Of a stretch of DNA of 64,000 bases, positions 12,578 to 22,741 are shown in pieces (the first letter of the stretch is position 1; each line of letters opens with the position of its first letter). Source of the DNA: Rallus limicola (lineage: Eukaryota > Chordata > Aves > Gruiformes > Rallidae); the NCBI GenBank assembly GCA_022605955.1, contig JAKCOZ010000020.1, positions 10,219,001 through 10,283,000 on the forward strand, written 5' to 3'. Below the pieces are notes generated by a model. That model saw nothing but the letters and a program-made list of their open reading frames with translations. It searched no databases and had not been told where the DNA came from. The translations under genes were made by a program, and so were the position numbers.

Positions 12578-15431
12578 AATGTGAGTCTCTTACTGCTCTG
12601 AGTTAAGTAGTTTTATCCTGCCATAATTCCTGGGAGTCTACAGTTCAGTTACTTGCATCAGTCCAGCCCCGAACCCCCTCCTGGGACCAAGCTATGCACA
12701 GGTTCTCTTGTCAGCTGCATTTAAAAAACAGTTTTTCTCTCCAGTTTCCCCTCTGTGCTGCACATTCAGGCAGTTGTGGAACTGAGGAGCAAAGCAATGG
12801 AAGGCTGTGGCTTAGAACTGTGGGGTGTGCCGCAGAAATTGCACTTTATTTGAGATGAGTTTAGAGTATGGTCCTTGTACTTGCCTGCAGCATGCTTTGG
12901 GAAGTTAGGATAGTGTAGGAGAGCGTAGGTTCACTGATTCTCACACAGATATTCCTTAAAGTAAAGGTTTTACCTGAAAAAGGTCAGACTCAGTGCTGCT
13001 TGTTCAGTTTTCCTGTTCAAATTTACACTGATGTGATGCACAATTAGTGGCAATTACATGAATTTACATTTTCAAGGCAGAGGATTTTCTCACCACTAAA
13101 ATCTGGTCTTAATATTCAGCTCTTCCAATTACATCAGTATTGTAGCATTATGTGGCAGTATTCACGTACGTAATTTTAGAGCAAGCTATTTTAGGAGTAA
13201 TCTGATGTATTCATTTATGTCATACGTAGAGTGGATGTTATAAAGATGCACTGTTCTTATCACCATTGCCCATAATTACTTGTCTTGCCTGTGTGTTGAT
13301 GGAAGCACCTCACTGTCCTGGTCAAGATCAGGGTCCTGTTGGAGGTCGATGCTCCATTCAAGCATCGAGAACAGAAAGTTTGGGGGTGTGCTGTGGGAGA
13401 AATAGGGGACTGTAAGATACAGACAGAAGGACTCATCAGCAGGATGGAATTGTTGGTAATCAGTGGTTGTGCCTGTGACCATCTAAAGCCAACAGTAAGA
13501 CCTGTTTTGTGAGCGTTATTTGTGGCTCTATTACCAGATTAAGTTGCAAGGTTTTACTTTAAGCCTGTTTTACCCTCTGTCCCAGAACAGACCTGTGCAG
13601 CTGTGTGTTTGAAATGATACCTCTGCCTCTGCAAAAGGCATGCCCATTCTGAAGGCTTCCTAAATGTTATTTCTTTGAAACAAACCCTCGGAACATTTGC
13701 TTGCCCAGGCAATTAACTTCACTTTCCTCAGCCAGGGAACAGTAGCACTATGTCTGTATTGGGCCTGGATCTTTAAGATGATGTATTGTTACTTGTGACT
13801 CTGTGTTTATACTGTAGGGAACGTTGTCACTCCTAGAAATACATTATTCTTCCTATGCCATCCTGTCTTCTTTTTTGGCTCAGACTGGGACAGCATCCCA
13901 TGACAAATCCTCCCAGGCCCTGCTTTGCAGTACCACAGACGTTCCCTACCCACATACTGACGACAGAGATTCTTAAGGCCGAGGAGGAAATGAGCTTCAG
14001 TTATTTTACAGGCATATCAGATTAATTTTTAAATTTTTTTTCCAGTCTGCCCTAGACTATTGATAAATCCATTGGATTCTGCTGCACTAACCTGCCTGCC
14101 TCTAGTTTCCTTCTGCCCTAATCCAATTCCTGCTACAGTTTCCTCTTTCCCTGTGTTCAAGAAGTTGCAGTATTCCATGTGACAGACAATTACTGTTTCA
14201 AGAGAATTCCCCCAACCTTTTGTCAAAAGTTGAATAACCTCAGTCTATCACCAGAGCTATCCTTTAGTGTTTGCTCTGGCAGGGTACTGCACTAATTGTG
14301 TTGAACAAAGCATGCTAACAAGCAGTAGTTCTTGCTCAGTGTAACATTGTTAAATAGCAAACGAAACCCCTGTATTTTAAGCCAGGGTAGGTGTGTGCTA
14401 ACCTCTGTCAAGATGCATCCACCCAGGGGACTCGTGTGCCTGAGTGAGGGAAGGGAATAGCCAGCACTGACAAAAGCTTTGCTCAGCACTAGGCAGCCTG
14501 TCCACTGCTTGTTGCTGATCTTTGTTTTATGTAAATCAAAAGCAGCTCAATAGACATTAAAGGATTTAATGCTGGGGAATTTTTGTGAACCAATACAATT
14601 GGACACATGTTGGATATAATACATAATAATAAATAGCAAAAAGTAAACTACAGACCTGATCCTTTCCATGTCACGTCTCCTTTGTGTGGGTGGAATATAA
14701 TCTGTCCTTCGTGGCTGGCATTAATATATATACTTGAGAAAATCAAGTCACTGACATAAAGCATCTCCCTGTATTTAGTATCAAAAGCAGTGAGTGTTCT
14801 TCATCTGCAGTTATGTGTTGGGATGAAATGGCTGCAGGCATGTGCAGTCTGAAATGCTTGGGAGCCTGGCCGGAGGCTTGGATGCTGCGGTTTCACCGTA
14901 GAGGGTTTTGGTGAGAGATATTTTTCCCCTCACAATAAGTAAATATATAAATAAATGAAACTCTTCAGCTTCATAGCCCACAGCAAGAATAATTAAGAGG
15001 GGAAAAATGCTTAATCTATCTGCTCACCATAGAATTAATGAATAACAAAGAATGTCTTCCCAGCATCCACAGCTAAAAGGGTTATGGAGCTCTGTGCGCA
15101 TCATACTTCAGTGCCTCTGTCTACCTGCAGCTCCCCTCACCATGTTGCTCTTTTAGTGTCTCTGTCACACAGCTGCTGTTTTTCCATGTTTTTCTTGTTT
15201 TGGACTTTTATTTGGTTTAAGCTGCATATGGTCTCTAAATAAATTGAGATGAAGATTAATAAAAGCAAATTCTGCCAGTTTCCTTATGCCAAGCTGTCCC
15301 CAGTTTTCAGATGGAAGAATTGAGGACTGGAGAAGTTGTCTGGTCTGGAACAGGAAACAGCAGGACAGTTCTTTAAGCATTTGCATATCCATTTGCTTTC
15401 CTACAGACTGGGTCTTTTTCAAGTGTGTTTT

Positions 15432-15442
15432 GGGGGGGGGGG
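15432..15442. repeat. Poly-G tract (G11)
   Basis: Eleven consecutive G bases following TTTT. Simple repeat; possible length polymorphism. Confidence 0.9.
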
Positions 15443-16716
15443 AAGCCTAAAAAGCTGTTAAATGTGACTTTGTCCTTTTCTGGAAATATTTGGGAACTCA
15501 ACTCAACTAGATGAGTTTGGTTTTTCTCATCCTACTTCCATCTGTTAAGGCTTCTCACTGGCATAGCTTTCAGGATGGAATTATACCATACATCAGCTTT
15601 TATCTTATTTTTTTGAGATCGTAATTTTAAAAAATACATGGAAGGATTTAGCACTAGAAATGGTTCAGTTTCTATTTAAATACTCTGAACATCCCTGTTA
15701 AAGGCAGCTACAAACTGAACTAAATGTTCTTTATTACTCACGCATGCACTGGCCCCATGAAAAACATACATCAGAGGCAGCAGTGATTCTTCAGCTTTGC
15801 CCAGTGACAAGCCACTGTACAGCTAGTCTTTGCTAAAAATGTCAATGTCAACTTTATTTGCCAAAACATGTTTTCTTCTTTCAAGCTGCCAGTTGTTGTT
15901 TCAAAATAAATGGAATCCAAAAATCTCATTATTTTTATTGTTTAAAGCCAGCATTGGGTGCAGCTCTGGGGGTCAGAAGGTAACAATACTAATTTACCCC
16001 TGTGCTGCTGCACTTAGAATATTTAATCTCTTATGACTTTGACATGATGACTGGCTGTGTTTCTTAATTTTGTTGTGAAGATTTTGCTAGAGGGCCATGA
16101 ATCTCTTAATAATGTGCATAAAGACAGAGACAAGTAAGTAATGAATATTGCATGAGGCTCTTTTCCTACAAGTGGATCAGCCTGGACAAAGAGTTATAGA
16201 AGTCCACAAGCCTGTACCTCATGGCACAGTTGGGACTGCGATGATGATGGTGAAAGATTAATGTATCCTCCTGAATTCAGTGCAATTCCAGGAGCAAAAT
16301 ATTTTTAGGTATTGTAAGCCAGTGGTAATGTTCAGGTTTTTCTCAGGCTCTTGGTTGTACTGGACAGGGAGGAGCATCCTTCCAGCACCAGGGCAAAACT
16401 GTGTGTTCGACATCTGTCTGAGAAACCCTTTTTTTTTTGCCAGTCCTCTACCTCCAAGCACAGCTGTATTAAAAACATGCCTTGATATAAAACTGGACAG
16501 TATTTTCTGCCTAAGATAATATTTGATTAAATACTAATGAAAGAGCTGTCTGTAAATTCTGTTACCATAATGTCAGCTGTCTACAAGTAATGGTGGAAAT
16601 GAGAGGAATGGATTCCGAGGAGGGTCTTGGGGTCATGGTCTGTAGATGTCAACTGACAGATAAAACCAAGGACTGATTTGTTCCTGGGATTAGGAATACC
16701 ATTCATGAACCATTTT

Positions 16717-16757
16717 TTTAAAAGAGACTGCTATGAACCAGCAGTCTCTGCTTTAAA
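16717..16757. other. Inverted repeat / hairpin
   Basis: The left arm is TTTAAA followed by AGAGACTGCT (16717-16732). The 7-base loop is ATGAACC. The right arm is AGCAGTCTCT, then a 2-base bulge GC, then TTTAAA (16740-16757). This gives ten perfect pairs next to the loop plus six beyond the bulge. It is too short for a typical pre-miRNA as it stands and no known RNA family is recognised. It could be a remnant of a small inverted-repeat transposon or chance. Confidence 0.75.
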
Positions 16758-19700
16758 GGATATACTGAGTGTGAGAGCTGAGACAGTGACCGCAGCAGAA
16801 AAGGGAACACAGGGAACCAGAAGGCACTATTGGCCAGATAGCCTCAGCATCCCAACAGCCTAGCCACTGTTTAGGTTCTGTAAGTTTTCTTGCAATGGGA
16901 ACAAGTAGAGGTGGATTTCAAGGAGTATAATGAGGTAATTTCTGTACCTGTAATAGCTAGGTATTAAATGACGTTTATACATCTCTTGCATAGTTATTTT
17001 CTTTACCAGAACTCTCATAAACATAGAATCTGTCCTTGAAAACTTCCCAGATTTATTTTCACCGTGTGAGTCTCTATCTGCCTACCTTATCACAGTACCT
17101 CTGAAATTCCTTACAGCAAGTTATGATGGTTAACAAAAACCCATCCCAGTCTGCAGCCTGGGATCCCAGTGCAGCAGCTGTCGGGCAGGTACCAAATACC
17201 TTCCCTTTTTGAGGCACAGATGGACAGAGCCTTCTGTCTGTGGGAGACAGGGTCCTCAAGCAGGTTTTTTCTGTTGTTGCATGGAGTAAATGTAAGTCCA
17301 TGCAGATAAACTTTGATCATGGTAAATGGTAACAATGCTCTCAGCAAATAAGAACCTATTTTGAAATTACAGAAGAAGATAATAGGAGAAAATGGGTAGA
17401 GGACTATGAAGTTGGATTTTCTTTTTTAAAGGTAGGACATCAACTCATTAAAATTGGTGAGAGCTGTAATGTTTATAAATTAGAGCTTTGTAAAATGGAA
17501 GCATGCAGGCTGATTATTTTAGTCTTGGCAGTTATTTATATTCTATTTTTACAATGACAGGTTTATTGGTGTTTTTAATGTGTCCTTGGATAATTGTTGG
17601 GTTTTATTTGTAGGCTGTTCACTATAGTGTGGTCATCAGCACATCACAAGCACGAAAGCAGCAGATCTGCCTGCAATTGTGCTGTGTGTTACAAATCCTC
17701 TCTGCAGTATCAACCTGTAGTTATAATACAGTATGAGGAATGTATGAGCAGCTCATCTCTGTATTGCAGCAACAGGTGCTAGAACAGTGCAGTCTGTGTA
17801 TTTGAAGAACTGTCCTACGTATGAGTAAGGATTGCTGCAGTTTTAGAAGGGAAGCATCCCAAAATTCCATCCAGGAAACTTCTGTGTAGTTTTAATAAGT
17901 GACTGATACTGCCAAAATTAAAAGGGTATACGTATCTATCTGTACAATTTCTGAAATGTGCTCTGATTTATAAGCATCTCCTTTGCTTTAGAATCACCCT
18001 CAAGTTTGAAGTTAAAATTCAGCACCTCCAGGCTAATCTTGTGCATGCTTAATCCCTGTGTTGCACCTACCGCTTTGAGTAGGTCTGCTGCCTTTGCATG
18101 CTGTAACTGTGACCCTACTAATAAATGCTTATGGCACCAGGTCTGTAATAAGTATAGCAGAGAGGTCATCTTACCAAAGTAAACACATTCATCTTGGTTG
18201 AAACCACAGCACAGCATGTTGTGTTGTCATTCTTCTCTAAGTAGACATCAATTATAGTCAGGGCTATCTAGTCACCAGATGCCTTCATGTTCTGAACCAG
18301 TGCTAAATGTTCCCAGCATAGAATCATTGTATGGAAATCCTTCACAGCTTTTGGGTTTCCAGCCTTTTTAATGCAGGGAGATGAATGTCAGGTTGGGGAT
18401 TCCTCTGGCTGCCTTACCTGGCCACAGTCCTCCTATACTAGCAGTAACGGGCATCTGGTCAACTGTGAACATGCTCCAGAGCCTCTGCATCAACGTGAGC
18501 AGAGTGGCAGTTTGAAGCCTGAGGCATCCTGGCAATGTCTTGTTGCAAGAGGAATTACTTGGCTATTGGCCTTGTCGTGCCACTCTCATACCAACTTGCC
18601 ATCTTCTCCAAAGCTGCAGCAGGAAAGATAAGAAGGCTGGTCAGAAGCATCTCAGGAATGAGACAGCTGAGGCTTCCTGATTTATTTCCCTCTGAACTCA
18701 CTAGCTGATTGTGCAAAGAGCTTTATGCAATTTCATGCAAATATCGTGTTAGCTCAGATCTCCTCTTACAGAGATGGGAAGAAGGGGGCTGTACAAATAC
18801 TGAACTGCACAATTATTTGGTGGCTGCAATACCTCTTTGCAACAGGATGAGGGCCTCAGTTCTGTGTGTCTGGGTAATCGAGCAGCTCTTAAACTTGTCT
18901 GTCTGGTTTAGGGTCTGTTTTCTTCTAAATAAGTACAACTTAAAGTAGAAAAAACATTAGGCTCTATTAAAACTCCAAGTGATGGGCTAGTAAATGCAGT
19001 TGGGATTTAATTAGGAAAATGGTAGGTGTGCATGTTGCTGTGCATGAATAACTACAGCTGGCATCTACAATTGCAGATCATCACTGGCATAATATTTTGT
19101 CTGTGGTTTGGGTTCTTTTTTTCCTTTAAAGCTAGTGTTCAAATACTTTAAACATCAAAGTCTTCCCTTCTACACATTATTCATTCTTGCAAATGTCTCG
19201 TATCATGCAGTGGAATGATCAGAAAGGTATGTCTCTTTAGATATGATAAATCAATCTGTGTCCTTTTGGAAAAGTGGCTGGGAATGATTTTATGGTTATT
19301 AACTTGAATTCAATATTTTTTTCAACCTAAGCTTTTTAAAATTCAAAAAAACTTCCAAGCAACTCTTCAATCACCCTCTCCTCTCCCCAAAAGTAAATTC
19401 TTACTTATTTTAATGTTTCATCTGCAAGTCAATTATTGAATATCCAATTACCTGCCATACCTGGGACTGTACAACAGAAGGCAGGGGATTCCAAGGGTTC
19501 TGCTGTAGAGAAGGTACTTTGTAGGTCTCATGTGGTCTTTTTTTATAACTTTTTCTGACCACTTTTGGGGAGAACTTGAACTTGGGAAGTGTCCAGGTGA
19601 AGGTGGGTATCTTGTTCATCTTCAGTCACTGTACACAATAAACAGTTTTCACTAATTAGTAAGAAATAAAATCTAGTTCCTCGGTATCGGTTGAGTTAGT

Positions 19701-20429
19701 AGCTCCATGTGGACCAGGGTCAGGCTGCCTTGGAATCTGTTGCCTTGATGAGTTGCATGATGTGTTCAGAAGATAATGGCTGTAAGACCAATGCTTTACT
19801 AAAGGTGCTTTTCAAAATTTTTTTGCTCAGTGTTGTTTGAAGTGAAATTTACTGTCTCTGCAAAACAGGATTGTAAATGCAAAAGCAGCTGAAGTTTTAT
19901 TCTGTATCAACATCTTTGTGCCCAGATGGAGTGTTCTGCAGTAACCAAGAGTCAACAGAAACAAAGGTAACTGTTGCAAGATCAACATGGTACAAGACCA
20001 AGCACAGTTTCAAGGAGAGCCATGGACAATAGCAAGGTTTGGGTTTTTATGCTGCTGTTATCACTGCAGCCTTAGCTATTTGACAGTCCGGTAGCAGCTC
20101 AGAAGTGCCCCAAGGCAATAAACCGTCTTTACTACATTAGAAGAGATGCCTCTGACAGATGGCTATTTTAGAATGCTGACTAGTTTTTTAGAGTCTTTAC
20201 CTCTGGCTACTTAACATCATCTTCATCTTCAGCCAGCTGTCCTTCATCCAGGTGCTTAGTCTGGCTGAGCACAATGACAGCAGAGAGATGTAAAGGGGGC
20301 AATCAACTACAGACTGTAATTTGAATACACAGCATCTTGGTGTTTCTTTCTAGCAGCTTCTTAATCCATCTTGGAAGATATGAGAGAAAACATGAGCCCT
20401 ATGGAGACGAGTAGGAGTAAAAATCAATA

Positions 20430-20497
20430 AGTGAGAGAGTAATAGCAATAAGAGAGAGTAATAGTGAGAGAGAGTAGTAGCATGAGAGAGAGAGAAA
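20430..20497. repeat. Imperfect GAGA-rich tandem repeat
   Basis: Roughly four imperfect units of about 16-19 bases, alternating GAGAGAG runs with AATAG or AGTAG spacers. The + strand is almost pure purine plus T. It resembles a GA microsatellite broken up by an inserted trinucleotide, and could bind GAGA-type factors or form triplex DNA. Confidence 0.8.
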
Positions 20498-22374
20498 CTG
20501 AATTTGTGATTTGGAATGGGATCCCAGCATTGCCTCTGGCTTGTTCCCTTGGTTTGGAGCAAGTCTCCAGTGCCTTCCCACATTTCCCCACTTTTGTAAG
20601 GTGGGTCAGCAATCGGAGCTGAAAGGTATGGTTTCAACAAAAGCACTTTCACTTAAATCCAGAGGTTGCATATATTGATTTTGATCTAGTTTTCTTTTGG
20701 CAGTATGAGCCCTTCTGAGAGAATATAATTTGGAACCTGACCCTTTTGGGCAGGAAACAGTGGCTTCAGCTCAACACTGTTTGTGTGAAAGTATTTCAAA
20801 GGTTTTCTGGTTTTGTTCCAATGCAAAAAAGAAAATACATTTTCTGACCTTGAATTCTTTCCAAAAACACTACTGCCATCCTTCAGTCAGCTCTAATAGT
20901 ATAGCCTTTGTAACCTGCTTTGAGATTTCTGAATGGACCATCATCTGTAAGAGCTAGGTATTATTTGAATGGTGCTAGGTAAGGTTTCAGCCACATAAGC
21001 GTATTCTCTATACGCCCTAGACTATTTTAAGCTGACCATTTAAGAACATTGATTTAGCAAAAAAGGAAACAACTGTTTGACCTAAGTCAGTCATGGAGGG
21101 AATCATGTCTTTGAAAGAGCCCATTTAAAACTGCAAGGATGCAGAGAAACCTGAAACATCAAAACTTGGTAAACTCACTGAGATAGTCAAAGGTGTTTTA
21201 CAGCTCGTGGGACAAACTCTACACTCGTGTCAGAATCTGAACTGAATTCTGGTGGCCAGCTTGTGAGCTCAGAGTTTATAATGGAAACACTGAGCTGACA
21301 GATTCTTAACCATGTCGAGACCAGCAGGTGTTGCTATAATATATTAAAAGCTGTGGAGATATTTAGCAAGCTGCACTTGAGCATTAGCTCAGTAAGCTTT
21401 CTTAAACCAAAGTCGGTATTTTATAGGAAAAAGTAAGGTTAGGACAGGCTTGCAATAAGAATGCTGCTACTGTGCTGTGAACATGAGTGGAGAAGCTGCC
21501 AGCTGAAAGACCTTGTCTTAATGTCCATAGATAGCAAGCTTAGAGATCTTTGTAGTTCTTCAGCAGTCGCTGGATGTGTGTGTGAGAGTAAGGGCCTAGG
21601 CTGCTTTCCTCCACCGGTGTGTGCTTGGCAAGAACTTCTCTTGCATGTGGACATGGTCCCAGCCATCTCGTTCCCAGGTAGGATCGCTAGCCAATGTTGT
21701 ACTTTGGCTGCTGGGAAATGCATGGCACAGAGTGAGTTAGCAGGTCTTCCTCTTGCTGGGAGTATGTGGACTTGTTTCAGGCTCTCTCTGGCGGTGAGGC
21801 AGGTGGGCATCAGCTCGAGTCCCGGGGCTGCGCCTATAGACAGGGTCTTCGTGGGAGCTGCCTGTTGGTGATGCTTGGGAACGAGGCCCTCTCGGTGGGC
21901 AAGGGAAGAGAAAATGGGCATTGGGGTCTTTGTGGGACAGGAGCGCTCCCCTCCGCGGGCTCGTTGGCGCTCCGTCGGGCTGAAATCCAGCGGCGAGTGC
22001 CGGAGCTGCACCGCGGGGCCCGGGGGCGGGCGGCGGCCCTCGGCAGGGCCGGGATGCGGGGCGGGGAGCCGCGGGCGAGGCGGGGCGGCGCGGCACGGCA
22101 CGGCACGGCGGCTCCACCGTGTGCATGTAGATGAGATTCCCCCGGAGCACGTCACTCCGCACCGGCGCTCTGCGTTTGGGGCGGCGGAGAGCGAGGGCAG
22201 GCGAGCGGGAGCCGCCGAAGGAGGAGAGGAGGCGGCGGCGGCACCGCGAGCCGGCAGCGGCTCGGCTCCGCGCCCCGCGCTTCCTGCGCGGCCCCTCCCG
22301 CTCCATGCAGCCCGGCCCGCCGCGGCGCGGCCCCCTCGGGGCGAAGGCGGGCGCCGGGCGGGGAGCGGCGCGGC

Positions 22375-22392
22375 GGTGCTGAAGGACAGCTC
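22375..22392. promoter_or_regulatory. Candidate REST/NRSF (RE1) half-site pair
   Basis: GGTGCTGAA (22375-22383) is the exact reverse complement of the RE1 left half TTCAGCACC. GGACAGCTC (22384-22392) follows directly and differs at one base from the right half GGACAGCGC. The halves are abutted, with the left one flipped relative to the canonical element, so this is a non-canonical arrangement. REST silences neuronal genes outside the nervous system, and GALNT9 is brain-enriched. The match is by eye and binding is not shown. Confidence 0.4.
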
Positions 22393-22468
22393 CGCTCCGC
22401 GCCCCTCCGCGCTGCCCCGCGCCCCGGCCGCGCCGGGTGGCCGCGAGGCCGCCGGCCGCCGCGCCTTG

Positions 22469-22534
22469 ATGTACCCCCCGCCTCCGCGCCGGCGGCTCCC
22501 ATGGCGGTGGCACGGAAAATCAAAACTTTGTTGA
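22469..22534 (+). other. Short uORF overlapping the GALNT9 start codon
   Basis: An ATG at 22469, 32 bases before the GALNT9 ATG and in another frame, opens a 21-codon frame ending in TGA at 22532-22534. Ribosomes using it would pass over the true start. Its context is weak (TTG before ATG, T after), so leaky scanning is expected. It matters only if the transcription start lies upstream of it, which is likely given the island layout. Confidence 0.5.
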
Positions 22535-22741
22535 CGGTGAACATCTTGGTCTTCGTGGGCATCATCCTCTTCTCCGTCTACTGCAGGATCCAGGACCGCT
22601 CCCAGGAGCTGGTGCAGATCGTCCGGAGCGCGGACCGCCGGGCCAGGAGCCGCGGAGCCAAGGTGGGCAGCCTGGCAGACAGGGAGTCCATCCTGCAGCG
22701 CCTGGACCATCTGGAGGAAGTGGTCTACAACCAGCTAAATG
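22501..22741 (+). CDS. GALNT9: GALNT9 coding exon 1 (polypeptide N-acetylgalactosaminyltransferase 9, N-terminus)
   Basis: GALNT9 belongs to the GalNAc-transferase family (GT27), Golgi type II membrane enzymes that add GalNAc from UDP-GalNAc to Ser/Thr in mucin-type O-glycosylation. It is in the GALNT8/9/17/18 subgroup, whose initiating activity is weak or undetected in many assays. This exon gives residues 1-80 plus the first base of codon 81. Residues 1-8 (MAVARKIK) are a basic cytosolic tail. Residues 9-28 (TLLTVNILVFVGIILFSVYC) are the signal anchor. Residues 29-80 are the stem, with a likely short coiled coil at 62-79 (ESILQRLDHLEEVVYNQL). The protein matches remembered human GALNT9 closely and GALNT17 poorly. 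The start is the first ATG after an in-frame TGA at 22132-22134. Its context is mixed (C at -3, G at +4). The donor is AAATG|GTATGG, a phase-1 junction. The frame happens to stay open into the intron to 22992. Confidence 0.96.

Larger units (their letters stand above)
12578..21930. other. Non-coding upstream region proximal to the GALNT9 promoter
   Basis: About 9.3 kb without a recognisable exon. It contains a G11 run (15432-15442), a strong hairpin (16717-16757), a GAGA-rich tract (20430-20497), and A/T-rich stretches near 14520-14760 and 17390-17560 with a conserved-enhancer look. Open frames are all under 105 codons and show no homology I recognise, except frames that run into the CpG island from 21439 onward. 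Those come from low stop-codon density in GC-rich DNA. Confidence 0.55.
21930..22720. promoter_or_regulatory. GALNT9: CpG island with GALNT9 promoter and 5' leader
   Basis: CpG density rises sharply near 21945 and falls soon after exon 1, against CpG-poor flanks. It contains GC-box (Sp1/KLF-like) cores at about 22022-22030 and 22056-22066, a potential four-tract G-quadruplex (22046-22066), a short CGGCA repeat (22091-22110), and a half-CRE (ACGTCA, 22149-22154). No TATA box is obvious, as is usual for CpG-island promoters. The exact transcription start cannot be read from sequence. Several upstream ATGs (22131, 22305, 22469) precede the real start, so the leader may carry uORFs. Long frames on both strands here come from GC richness. 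Confidence 0.85.

Noticed and set aside
21439..22710. A 423-codon minus-strand open frame across the GALNT9 promoter and exon 1, and several other 90-260 codon frames there on both strands
   Set aside because: These coincide with the CpG island, where stop codons are scarce. The predicted proteins are low-complexity Ala/Arg/Pro/Gly and overlap a well-supported exon in other frames.
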